NCBI RefSeq assembly: GCF_014697075.1
Contig: NZ_JACJRE010000039.1
Span: forward strand, 1 to 64,000
Source of the DNA: Tolypothrix sp. FACHB-123
GTDB lineage: Bacteria > Cyanobacteriota > Cyanobacteriia > Cyanobacteriales > Nostocaceae
DNA: 64,000 nt
Direction: 5' to 3'
The number at the start of each line of letters is the position of its first letter. Position 1 is the stretch's first letter. A program made the translations under genes and the position numbers. Below the pieces are notes generated by a model. The model was not told where the DNA came from. It made no database searches and saw only the letters and a list, made by a program, of their open reading frames with translations. Of the stretch, positions 58,501 through 63,613 are shown piece after piece.

Positions 58501-60543
58501 CAAAGAGACGGATTCAGATGGCTCAATTTCTTGATCGCCGATTACTTCTATTGCAAAAACTTTACGAGTTTCTCCGGAATTAAAGGTAATTTTTCCTGAC
58601 TGTTGCTGTTCTTGTGTCCGAAAATCGCTGCCAAATGATGCCGGAGTGTATATAGGAGGTACATATACATAGTTAGGGTCGCTCAAATTTGGCAGTGCCT
58701 TATATAAGTTGTAATCCAGCGTCAGTGTATCGGGAATCGCCTTATCTAAAGTCACTACAAATTCAACTGTTTTATTGCCACTATTCCCTTCAATGACATT
58801 TTCAGGGGAAATTACTGTGTAAATTACAGACGTTGCAGGATCGTCATTACTGATAGTGAAGATTCCGGTTTTTTTGACAATTTCAACAGGAGTTCCTTTT
58901 TGGGTACGAGCATTACTGAGGTTGACTATAACCGTTTCATCGCCCTCAAAGTCTGTATCACCTTTCCTAGCTAAATCTAGGAATTTCTGGGTTTCATAGT
59001 CAAAGGTGAGCGTACCAGTGACAGGTATCCTCAACTGATAATCGCTGTTCAGGGTGGCTGTGCCATCGACAATCTGGTAATCAACCAAGATTTTCTCTGA
59101 TGTCCGCTTGTTCAAGCTAACAGTAAAGGCATTAGTCAGGTAAACGATATCCGTTGGGTTGTTTCCTTCATAAGCACCATAATCGCTGATGCTGAGTCTT
59201 AAGGGTTCGTCATCATTAACGATGGTCAACGTTCCCTGTTTTTTGGCGATCGGCACGACTAGGTTAGGAACACCGCTCACCTCCGCTGATTGAATATCTA
59301 AAATAACGGTTTCATCAGGTTCAAAGTCGGTATCTCCGTTGACGTATACTCCTACTGTTGCGCTTGTTTGTCCAGGCAAAATTGTCAGAAATCCGCTTCC
59401 ACTTGCAGAACCGAATAAAGAATAGTCCTCTCCTGAAGTCGCAGTACCATTAGAAATCTGGTATTTTAGATCGATCTCCCGATTGTAGGGATTTGATAAC
59501 TTGACTGTGAAGTTGACAAAATTTTGGTAACTATTCAACTCAGTTACAGCCAAATCTTCAACACTCAGAGAACCTGGAGGCAGACCATTGATGTAATAGC
59601 GCACAGCACCATCTTGAGTGCCGACGAGCAAATCCAGATCTGTATCTCCGTCCAAATCGGACAGAACTGGATGGCTGTAGCTTCCAAGGGTTAGTCCGTT
59701 AAATGGATTAGCGTCTCCAGTTTGCAGTTCGTAAAGAGGCTGCGAGCGACTGCGAATATTTTTGTAATAAAGGATGGTACCATCTTTAGTGCCTATAGCT
59801 ACATCCAGGTCGCCATCACCATCAAAATCAGCAAGATAAGGGCTGCTATACCCATCTGTACTACCGCCTGCACTGTTAATATCTACAAAGTACAGTGGAT
59901 TATTCACTCCCGTTTGCACTAAGAACTTACCGGAGTTGGTAGCACTGCCTGAATTAATTGCATAAGTAATTTTGCCGAAGCGATCGCCTAATAGCAAATC
60001 CAAATCACCGTCAGCATCTATATCTCCAAGGGTAGGAGTGACAAATCCGCCTTCACCATAAACTGTAAATGTTGGTTTGGGTGGGCTGAAGACGGTTCCT
60101 AAGTAGGAGGAAAAGCGATTAAATATATTATTAGAACTATTACTGTTGGAAGGTTGAGTGGCAAAAGGACTTCGCTCAACGAGTTGCAGGGAAAAAACTG
60201 GGTTTGTCTTTGAACCAGTGTTTAGCAGGTAAGCCAGTTGTCCAGAAGATTGACCTGCTATCAAATCAAAATCGCCATCTTGATCTAAGTCCCCGAAGGT
60301 TAGTGAAGAGAGGCTATCAATTGTTACCCCACTCAGAGAATTAGCTAAACTCGTCTGCACTACGAAGATTGGATAGGCACGAGAGCCATTATTCTTGTAA
60401 TAGCGAATTGTACCATTGCTCGATCCTACAAACAGATCCAAGTCACCATCATTATCAATATCCACTAACGCAGGAGTAACATTTAAGTCAGCAGATAAAG
60501 GCTGTTGATTTTGAATATTTGTTCCTGAGGTGAAGTTAGACAT
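43558..60543 (-). CDS. Giant 5661-aa Ca-binding, probably secreted protein
   Basis: Domain order: five VCBS/FG-GAP blocks at 1-325 (DIDNDGDLDLFVG); Calx-beta repeats about 325-1225; PA14 at about 1228-1372 and 1471-1612; further Calx-beta to 2150; four more VCBS blocks 2160-2400; Calx-beta to 2985; helical linker; about 28 loops of the LDLNGNGKKDDLEP type at 3215-4205; EF-hand-like FDKNKDGKVSILEM near 4400 and two more near 4773 and 4810; cadherin-like repeats 5100-5300; two DUF4114 (VFVVDDQQGRIDGIL near 5352, FYAVDDLTGQINGIMPG near 5535). No signal peptide or anchor, so type I secretion by a C-terminal signal is likely. AGGAA lies eight bases before the ATG. Likely surface, matrix or adhesion role. 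One unbroken frame of 17 kb. Confidence 0.9.
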   Translation of the reverse strand: MSNFTSGTNIQNQQPLSADLNVTPALVDIDNDGDLDLFVGSSNGTIRYYKNNGSRAYPIFVVQTSLANSLSGVTIDSLSSLTFGDLDQDGDFDLIAGQSSGQLAYLLNTGSKTNPVFSLQLVERSPFATQPSNSNSSNNIFNRFSSYLGTVFSPPKPTFTVYGEGGFVTPTLGDIDADGDLDLLLGDRFGKITYAINSGSATNSGKFLVQTGVNNPLYFVDINSAGGSTDGYSSPYLADFDGDGDLDVAIGTKDGTILYYKNIRSRSQPLYELQTGDANPFNGLTLGSYSHPVLSDLDGDTDLDLLVGTQDGAVRYYINGLPPGSLSVEDLAVTELNSYQNFVNFTVKLSNPYNREIDLKYQISNGTATSGEDYSLFGSASGSGFLTILPGQTSATVGVYVNGDTDFEPDETVILDIQSAEVSGVPNLVVPIAKKQGTLTIVNDDEPLRLSISDYGAYEGNNPTDIVYLTNAFTVSLNKRTSEKILVDYQIVDGTATLNSDYQLRIPVTGTLTFDYETQKFLDLARKGDTDFEGDETVIVNLSNARTQKGTPVEIVKKTGIFTISNDDPATSVIYTVISPENVIEGNSGNKTVEFVVTLDKAIPDTLTLDYNLYKALPNLSDPNYVYVPPIYTPASFGSDFRTQEQQQSGKITFNSGETRKVFAIEVIGDQEIEPSESVSLYLSNPIRSSGGKATTTQGSGSFLIQNDDAVNITFSNISVTEGKQGEFSLANIEVTLDRPLDILSSFELKPDFSKSTADASDLDPFQSVASVYIPKDTTKVSASIRIKGDNILENNETLVMEFKPTSGFNTGDVVATNNAVVTIIDDDILKVSLGNQIDYTLATEASTSFYPNKIRPYNIPVTLSYAETQPVTVEYIVSSESTATQGADFDLSNGSITFAPGETKKDITFYLKDDTLYEPDETIIVQLRNPKLGTDGKVILGNGQTVVTIKDNDQPKLSVVTNTYPRNEGNQGQLTSASFTVIREGSPDETVSVDYSFTGTATPGIDYTATSGKLTFGRGETTKSVPITIIGDNTIELDETIRLELNNPTSSSTTLPIAIGQNAANLTIQNDDRIVISIDDVSVLEGSPDKPNKAIFTVKLNQPSSSTVSFRYRTDGYDLATNTPTNNNLPYIPIGGTLTFATGEISKIIEVQIKGNKDFDEKASEKFRLYLDQPQGAVFDPKNFEKLPDVWIVGRPPTSPNESGAADFTLIDDEPSIRITEIKSLSENLQGVRADYFASLDLTHFHSSGTLPNLSLDKNPIFGKVTGNVSTFSTRLTAKIKSGAEGNYTFFVQTDDRVRLWLNNQLLIDQWQTPTSIGAKEYQAAIALKPEQLYDLRVEYAHDNNNASLKLLWQEPGKTTKELIPSSRLYAADSSGYLADVGYIQMELPAPVEADRGLWIDYNIVGGTAIQGVDYQNSQYRKVSTNPDTQFNGIIIPKGERTGRIYFAAFRNAIDAPNKTIQLEILPSTFSRGLEGQYFNNRNFSGAPVATRLDPKIDFNYGNGKPLPELSSNNFSIRWQGHIRPRKGGEYTFYTNSDEGTRLTINGQVLIDMQRIGDQSALENSGKITLKADEFYDLQLDYYNDQGNAGIQLLWSGPGIEKQIVPQEFLYPTYSDYKLRNSVLGQPIGDGSFLTKVPITLTLEDSNKFNAGVLILDEYDALISEYGFNIPNVNPLLIKDGKAKLKVKLTSQPVSNVTVKLKVAVVVLSNTLEPPTPLPTEYTLTFTPSDWENTKTLIITNIPPADQIRNSPQDKFVAFSVTIDTDSTNNNYHFSRKATYRVTTTPNLRVQEGQGVLEPVYPPLVTTIGGTGNVKEDSSLPLQFVVLLDRPAPVGGVTYQYTLSGSATAGQDYSTSDPLGLTIPEGQIRGEITIVPTADESLETNETVTVTLTNVSEKPYATLAILNDDIPRIEVVNAVITTDPTTGETTTTYPGAFNSLETSETGNSETIGIRLSTQPTQPITINLKGLDASEGFFSTTKLIFTSENWNQYQNVTVFGVDDPVKDGDITYTVQATAAADRSSPFYGHIFPISITNLDNDTEVDNRTNPPPPKIGQQTLADIDQNLPLATLSVVDASNSTVNEDSGTAVRFRVQLDKTADRSIVVYLSDNNSTSDRHDITPLNRLLIASQTAIGDSPFDSIDSAENTNQVLDVGDNSKPTFADLDNDGDFDLIVGAKTGQLQYYQNTGTPGRAIYKTIADTAKINPFSVYNTTNLIPDKSPAILDINGDGKPDVVLSQGTGQLLFFKNFGQPGQVAFPITSQPIGTGQPTVGINPVLVDLGQAPQGVSLLVQQGDQLKHYIATTTNQQVTFLPQSNIATVSGTVRPAAIDWDLDGDQDLLVGKADGKIDYYLNTGSPQQNIWQLRNDLNPLNGVDVGENAAPAAVDLNSDGYQDVVVGSADGKLHYFENYAGVTIAPGQQSVEFEVKPVADTVVEPDEVLKLSLNRNTGYRLNNPLENIAVTIKNDDTAGVNLQASATTITEGGYEKIRLDVKLTTQPTAPVVVYLGSNRADKALLQYSGDENVLRKQISKALNESREGLSQFIAARGAQSALPLVFTPENWNQIQSLEVVPQDDNVADGIVPVPFQIVVTTTSEDQTYQKLAVTPLNLASQDGLELPGSGGQISPGDTAGLVITDLASTTEGRSGAFTVKLSSQPLKDVQVTITPKDEQIQLLNRYSFQPVTLTFTPDNWFGSQTVQFSAVDDIVVEPLQQSAFGLTIASTDPLYAALNGKIEDKKVTILDNDLPIVSLNPGLSGSELSSTPGYFTVQLNYPTLQNSTGINVNYEILTSSTAENSLDYQPIPQKGTIRIAPGENLGSLNFIPLDDKIVEAKQETIVVRLLPGEGYTLNSEFTESTITLQDDDEPGIQVLQPGTYTAIEEGKTTQIFVSLLSEPTAPVTITLNAPTRYQEQYQIGLSESQTPPQTRTLTFTKDNWYLLQPVTVQAIEDGIAEDEQPFQQASVNFQVQSTDLMYNNFLVDPIDVRVSDRYVEPQVAASAPAQAMETVQKAMENLSIGVLGKLEGKLPGFLGKLGPFIQEQIQKQANPTPPTLKRSLQEALRSIEIGGVKLFGDIEPIVRTIVTPDDKTLTQIELTKTFNLFDIDLTGDMGVPALGLNIKGKVKGNFEFKILLTYGFDAGGALSGVAAQGLSGVGNVFFIDTDHTKAEVKLNLVLDDQFQGQGNLGPVRLDFANKTDDPSKVEVGAEIKLRDLDTQSGVVFFDTNSNGLLDTGEAWANKKSGGKYYTTEALKVKEPGYTLAPGWIPETKIQVNRDANVIARSPNRTADPFDTNKNGLYDDVKQGKRDGVYRRTSDGNTYYFDANRNEQLDVGEPSTTNPQYFNNTNFEISSFSTGASGSNTKSYYVDFNKNNIRDPEDPIINKSLDRNNNKQLDPDVDSAGEGRIVNGAGIAFVDVNNNLLLDEGEPFVNSAYEQFRINEKSVSYLDLNDNAEPFGREPIIRQIALQENGTSVSYRYLDFNGNKIYDSNFEPKARQNEGVYRTTIRDKVRTYYFDTDGNYQLDPGEPYVLEGLNQIAKVTESGQTIEYRYLDFNRNGKLDGIEPRAKAGTSDPLTIANNPNYQVTVYREFYLDLNGNGKKDDLEPQGVGEGSDRFLDLNRNGEKGFFEPVRQPDGSFVLPIVTSSFPGLGEVATILPADPTLALGPFKLTKLSATVNGSNVEYDVIDFNKNNQLDDNEPRRKAGTTDAFKVQDGVASEETRYNPAFLDFNGNGQRDVDEPQIIAPEGTNGIKVLDLNRNGRQDNFEPKAEAEAEAKDGRIIIPETTKNGRSFIDLNNSQVFEVGEIFTTTPWDLNTPFSLQLQKVDFLRADSQTFKWKDNQDRDTEYFINYLDLNRDSKLQDNEPRNGSLFSTISGNYYLPASVEFLDLNGDSKKDAYEPQVLTGSNSNRYLDLNKNDQQDTFEPISKVPEIFTKTPSLQSESTFRNLLGNYAFELRGFDNVLDLNGNGFDSEDILIKTNVPNTINTKPASGILYLDKNGNNLLDVYGGEQVYAGLDSNNNRVLDADAPLTLVDSNNAFLDLNGNSQLDEFEPQALTINNVRFLDWNRNNQQDSFEVRVQNGQFVLPETRKTFLDYDQNDQLDQQEWQVIRLKNGSRFLDLNNNKVLDPGEASAISDDNPLRFPQGAIILGSTVLQSNTNVAANFNQNGLYIDINGNRQQDSEEPLIRITIDPQGRSVRYVDLNNNNKLDTVNLKTKTGQDALDRDVQSIFIEPFSYQNNEFNLDLITKNKDGKEDLQGGKVVTFQEDYGRLTLTELYNVFKSSEQDGYRFSDLPEYKLAGESRLNLKAQTSFAGDTAFPSVNFDFNLNYPLFNYGNSTEVSANGLSAQLQNVQLDFGSFVTKFLKPTFTTVNQVIDPIKPLIRVLNQDTKLFTYLGATSQFDKNKDGKVSILEMAAFFIPLAYQSKPIQEREKVEKSLQTAIKYADLLGKIAEITELITKVPENENIKLDFGSFDLTGVKASNPVDSNGVSQPQNLNSLVQNTDKKADPLTQANNNSNGIVKTIIQKLGALEGLEIPLAKDPGRLIQVLLSGDPANSAPIDLLKYTPPQLDLNFNASASVPLGNYYGVDISAEIQGSVNARTDLRFGFDSYGLQQWYKKDFALKDSYLALDGFYLDDLDNSGKDKPELSVDARLVAGLGVSPVIVKGILGGGLKGTLGLDLRDKGEETKTNDGKLRGSEILGSIKNPLDLFALSGALEAFLNAQIEITGYGKVWSKDFGNTKVAEFKLDSNKGFRYALEGKAVDGYIINGLVFLDANFNGELDEGEPVTITDQSGEFDLELTDSEWNEFDVNGDDEITLDEGRLALRYGYDASSGLPFEGLLTAPPEFTEITPFTSLIERIARKRGISSEESERFIEETWYYAGNSTYPQLEATDPNVLITDPSVTISLVSLTPPGGFATNPETGQVEAIIWPPKLDDESKNYLIGAQMEILAEQLSSFTDEDLNTVIDQIADEFITKGQQGKQLDLSELPLEKLLSNLPAAMLISSAISAFTKEALEVGIGQSYGFASKTYSIYNAIFRMNGKIQALGENLETFLDELQANTAQLTVAQFNQDYTTEALNQKLLAAPADSNVFLPKAADVAFSINEDTEYVFKVSDFGYSDPDGNSFESIYIDELLGFGFLTLDDASIGKGDEIEVADIEAGKLKFRPYANGWGVNYITLVYSVFDGELYSEENTFTISVDSVNDLPTIKTNQNVVLLAGETQLIDTNLLEVTDADNIPSEVTFEILELPVNGQLLLSGQPLQVGSQFSQQDIDESKLSYTDNGNYFGSDRFFFSVTDPSGGKLEKAQFNFQIVPTDLLARNTDNVFFLGGKTNKDVELIFTPNTSQSNRANDLAVFVVDDQQGRIDGILPSQPEYIPAAIARARTIFSSVSRNLFNPNAEQRLTFHAGEQFGFLMVSDGTLNEAEATLAAGNLPENVIIGFPYENGGFENYLIADKVSQDQFLLRWEDTPGGGDRDYDDAVLTVRVAPDAPSNGITPVLGNQELIDLRSFNSQINVGVTIQSEANFNNLLGFYAVDDLTGQINGIMPGDSRYAQAALSRQVGVMSNRSQDGSIELNGGSIFAPFLIANGTIEQFLSQNPSNQSLESTAPMAYFGFLGANTDKIDHFRTFGKNCFGVEDLFGGGDKDFNDINVQLQFLPS
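47900..50890 (-). repeat. Tandem Asp/Asn-rich Ca-loop region in the giant gene
   Basis: Codes for about 28 copies of D-x-N-x-N-x-x-x-D-x-x-E-P spaced 20-50 residues apart, residues 3215-4205. The loops match the EF-hand/dockerin type calcium loop; most carry an EP after the last ligand. DNA copies are diverged, so the array is old. Confidence 0.85.
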
Positions 60544-60996
60544 TTGAGTTCCTGATGATACACTAAATAAATATACTGACTTACTAACAGAGTTCTACGA
60601 AGAATCTCTCCGGTACTATCACAGATATTGGCTGCGGCTGGGACTATCCTAAATTCCCTCAATAAAATTTGAAAAGACTTAATAGAGGCTTGAGACAGTC
60701 TTGCAATAGTCGAAAAATTGTTGCCTACCAAAATGTGACGATCACAATATAGACGGGAAAACATTTATACAATATTCGAGAAATTACTGAAATTGCTGCA
60801 AATTCTCATGATTGTTACTGTATTTTTAACTACTTATCAAACAGTATTAGCATCATGACCTACAGTACTAAGTAGGCAAATATGAAAAACCACGCATAGG
60901 AGGGTTGTGTATTCAAGTGTGTCGCAGTAATAAGAAATACTAATAATTCCTCGTTGCTTCCCCAGCCTCAAGAGCTTATCTTCACGATCTAAAGGT
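60544..60996. other. Upstream region of the giant gene
   Basis: No supported gene. It should contain the giant gene promoter and leader. A leftward frame of 93 codons at 60483-60764 overlaps the giant gene start and has no recognisable protein. Confidence 0.5.
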
Positions 60997-61165
60997 CTAA
61001 TGAAGTAACTCCGAGATTGCTTGCACTAATGCCTCTGGGTCAACTGGCTTTGCAAGATGCACTGAAACCTGACAGCCCGAGCTTGCTGCTGGTTCATCTC
61101 TCCAGCATAGGCAGTCAGGGCGATCGCTGGAATTTGTCCACCTTGTTCAGCCGGAAGTTCTCGAA
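60997..61165 (-). pseudogene. Response-regulator receiver relic
   Basis: Leftward: RELPAEQGGQIPAIALTAYA, GEMNQQQA, then in another frame VHLAKPVDPEALVQAISELL and a stop. These are the beta4 (IPAIALTA) and beta5 (AKPVDP, with the conserved Lys-Pro) parts of a hybrid-kinase receiver domain. A frameshift lies between them and the rest of the gene is gone. Confidence 0.75.
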
Positions 61166-61275
61166 AATAGGTTTAATATTCAATACCTTTGCCAAAAAAA
61201 GAGTATGAAGAGGAAGGGTTAATGTAGTAGAGTTATGGTCTTCCAAAACGATAACTCAAAAGCTACATACAGCCC

Positions 61276-61518
61276 ATGTTCGACATATTAGCATTGTTGC
61301 AATGCCTACTACCACAGATAAAAGTGACAACGATGCGACAAATGAGTCAAATCATCATGGCGATTTTAGCCATGAGTGATCGAGTCAGACGCGAGTGCTC
61401 AGAGCGTGAATGGCGTAATCCCAAAACCAAGGAAAAAATCACTATTCCAGCTACGACAGTGCCTGCATTTTCTGCACTCAAGCAGTTCCGCTCAAAAGTA
61501 TCATCATCTGCACCATAA
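61276..61518 (+). pseudogene. Chimeric ORF: transposase start fused to HU end
   Basis: One 80-codon frame. Codons 1-34 (MFDILALLQCLLPQIKVTTM, then RQMSQIIMAILAMS) match the N-terminus of a cyanobacterial transposase. From about 61378 the frame continues as REWRNPKTKEKITIPATTVP, AFSALKQFRSKV, the DNA-binding arm and C-terminal helix of HU-family proteins (normal AFSAGKxFR). Both partners are incomplete. It is a remnant junction, unlikely to work as either. Confidence 0.65.
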
Positions 61519-61545
61519 ATGCATTAACTGAACTTCTGTCCATGC

Positions 61546-61569
61546 AATCACTGCAAAGCCGCAGTGATT
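61546..61569 (+). terminator. Hairpin after the HU relic
   Basis: A perfect 9-bp stem aatcactgc / gcagtgatt with a 6-base loop, 28 bp after the stop. No T-run follows, so terminator activity is uncertain. Confidence 0.4.
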
Positions 61570-61659
61570 GGTGCGATCGCAAAGCATAGGCAACGCTAGG
61601 TGGAAAACGTGAGTGTTCAACTGTTTTTCTGCTATCAAGCTTTTTAGACCAAGATAAAC

Positions 61660-61932
61660 ATGAAACCTATCAAAAAACCGGAACTAGTGATTGTCAAAAA
61701 GTCTGTTGCTTCACAGCCAGCACTTGAGGAAGTTTCTCCCGCCCAGACAGTCTCTGCTGATGAACCTATCATTGAGCAGCAGCCAGATGTGAAGGTAGAA
61801 AGCCAATTCACTGAATATCTTCACGTTTACGCTCCAGTGCAAGACGCTCCAGTTCTCCAGTTTGTGGGTAACACTGGCTGGCAGGTTTCTGACATCTGGC
61901 GAGATTTACGTGTTGATAATTTTTGTGATTGA
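61660..61932 (+). CDS. Hypothetical 90-aa protein
   Basis: Begins MKPIKKPELVIVKKSVASQP; the first 50 residues are Pro/Glu/Val-rich and likely disordered, and the end (VLQFVGNTGWQVSDIWRDLR) looks folded but truncated. No family is recognised. No good ribosome binding site is seen. It lies between relics, so it may itself be a fragment of a larger gene. Confidence 0.35.
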   Translation: MKPIKKPELVIVKKSVASQPALEEVSPAQTVSADEPIIEQQPDVKVESQFTEYLHVYAPVQDAPVLQFVGNTGWQVSDIWRDLRVDNFCD

Positions 61933-62028
61933 TATTTTCTCTATGGTTAGTTGCAACAATTAATTTTCTTTTGTCACTTTGAGAAACGAAAAATAAGAGC
62001 CAAATTTTGGCGTTGCTCCCATTAAGGG

Positions 62029-62145
62029 ATGAACTGCCCATATTGCACATCTAACCTAATCTGTAAGAACGGGCATCGCCGTGGTAAACAGAATTGGTTT
62101 AGGCAAGGTTGCTCATTAAAGCAAGAATCCCCGTATGTAGCGTAG
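62029..62145 (+). pseudogene. IS1 InsA N-terminal relic
   Basis: 38 codons: MNCPYCTSNLICKNGHRRGK, then QNWFRQGCSLKQESPYVA and a stop. The CPYC...KNGHRRGKQN start is InsA of IS1; the second zinc-binding pair is degraded and the rest is absent. The end runs into a short repeat-like stretch (gtagcgtagcgcttgggcgg). Confidence 0.65.
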
Positions 62146-62505
62146 CGCTTGGGCGGGGAGCGTCAAGCTACTCAAAATCTGCATATTGAGGAGGGCTAGG
62201 GCGTGTTTTCAAACTCGTTGTATCCTAAAAAAGTAGGCGATCGCTTTGCAATGATGATAAACCGAGGAGACTTAAGTAACGAACGCTGGGCGAGGTTAAA
62301 ACCGCTACTACCACCAGAAAAACCAAAAACAGGCAAGCCAAATAATGACCATCGCACGGTGGTGAATGGCATCCTCTGGATACTCAGAACCGGAGCGCCG
62401 TGACGAGACCTCCCGGAACGTTATGGAAAGTGGCAGACTGTGGCCACAAGGTTTTACCGTTGGCAAAAAGCCGGAGTCTGGAACCAAATTTTAGAACATC
62501 TACAA

Positions 62506-62536
62506 GCGATGCCTGCGGCAGGCTACGCCTACGCAG
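62506..62536. repeat. Small palindromic repeat in the transposase
   Basis: Core GCCTGCGGCAGGC (62511-62523) within gatgcctgcggcaggctacg; it inserts about nine residues (MPAAGYAYA) between HLQA and DQQENLD of the transposase. Confidence 0.7.
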
Positions 62537-62621
62537 ATCAACAAGAAAACCTGGATTGACAAGTACATTATGTAGATGGCACAGTTGTACGCGCCCACCA
62601 ACACGCAGATGGTGGAAAAAA

Positions 62622-62651
62622 GGGGGCGTTCGCGTAGCGTCTCGAAGAGAA
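62622..62651. repeat. Second small repeat in the transposase
   Basis: The unit gcgttcgcgtagcgtctcga and flanks, another common dispersed repeat type of Nostoc-like genomes, shifts the transposase frame between its GKK and DEKLGRSRGG parts. Confidence 0.65.
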
Positions 62652-63120
62652 GAAGATGAAAAACTAGGTCGTTCTCGTGGTGGTTTCAGTACAAAAATAC
62701 ACATTCGATGCGAAGGGAAAGGTAAACCCATAACCTTTATTCTCAGTCCGGGTCAAAGAAACGAGTCAATTTTTCTAGAACAATTGATGGAACAAGGCGC
62801 AGTTAAGCGTTCTGGGCGAGGTCGTCCACGTTTGCGCCCTTTACGATTAGTGGGAGATAAGGGGTACACGGGTCGGAGAATACGTAATTACTTACGCCGC
62901 CGTGGTATTCGTTTGACCATCCCACGACGCTCAAATGAACTGCGACGCGGCCCATTTAGCTGTGAAATCTACGTCAACGCAACGTTGTTGAGCGCGCTAT
63001 TAACCGAATCAAACAATTTCGTCGCATTGCTACCCGATATGAAAAACTTGCAGCCAATTATACAGCCATGATAATCATCGCCTCCATTTTGTTGTGGTTA
63101 TAGTTTGAAAACACGCCCTA

Positions 63121-63456
63121 GCCTTGGATAAGGATGGTAATGCAATTTGGGAGCAAACCGTAAATACATCAAAAGAAGATTTCATCAACGCTATTGATGT
63201 AGATGCTCAAGGTAAAGTATTTGCTGGTGGGCACGCTGCTTCTTCAACTTACGGACGAGGAGCATTTATAATCAAATATGATGGCACCACAGGTCAGCAG
63301 CGTTGGATAGAACGCATAGATTCAGGCACAAACCCTACGGTGACAGAACTAAAAGTTGACAAATCAGGTAACGTTCACGTCGCTGGTGATGGTCTTTATC
63401 TAGAACACCGATTCAGTAATGGAGAAACGAGAGCAAATCAAGCTCATATAGAGTAA
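63121..63456 (+). pseudogene. Beta-propeller (SBBP-type) gene relic
   Basis: About 110 codons open directly from the IS5 right end: DKDGNAIWEQTVNTSKEDFI, NAIDVDAQGKVFAGGHAAS, FIIKYDGTTGQQRWI and KVDKSGNVHVAGDG. These are two SBBP-like propeller blades from a larger, probably secreted protein. The upstream half is missing left of the IS, where no matching frame is found, so this is a fragment. Confidence 0.65.
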
Positions 63457-63613
63457 AAGGATGAAGGTAAAAATAGAGCAAAATATGATCAGGTAATGAT
63501 TGTAGGCATTAGTAACGGAACATAGAGACTTAATCAACTCTCAAGGAAAAGTGTGCTCATGTTTCAGGTATATTCGATGTTACACAGATGCATGAAAGAC
63601 CGAGAGTATACGT

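Larger units (their letters stand above)
62251..63103 (+). pseudogene. IS5-type transposase, multiply interrupted
   Basis: Family sequence MINRGDLSNERWARLKPLLP, TVVNGILWILRTGAP, RDLPERYGKWQTVATRFYRW, KLGRSRGGFSTKIHIRCEGK, LVGDKGYTGRRIRNYLRRRG and RNVVERAINRIKQFRRIATR is spread over more than one frame. Two Trp codons have become TGA (62401 and 62557). Two small palindromic repeats are inserted (about 62506-62536 in frame, and about 62622-62651 with a frameshift). A one-base loss near 62972 changes frame before the catalytic Glu. So the copy is dead unless moved in trans. Confidence 0.85.
62197..63120 (+). mobile_element. IS5-family element with decayed transposase
   Basis: Perfect 19-bp inverted repeats, tagggcgtgttttcaaact at 62197-62215 and its complement at 63102-63120. 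The ends suit a TA or CTAG target duplication (gagggCTAG ... CTAGcc). One transposase gene lies between the ends. It is inserted beside or into a beta-propeller gene relic. Confidence 0.85.

Noticed and set aside
60483-60764. Leftward 93-codon frame overlapping the giant gene start
   Set aside because: No family, overlaps a well-supported start in another frame.
62400-62640. Rightward frame preceding the KLGRSRGG part of the transposase
   Set aside because: Its first 80 codons are out of frame with the transposase; only the part after 62640 is real.
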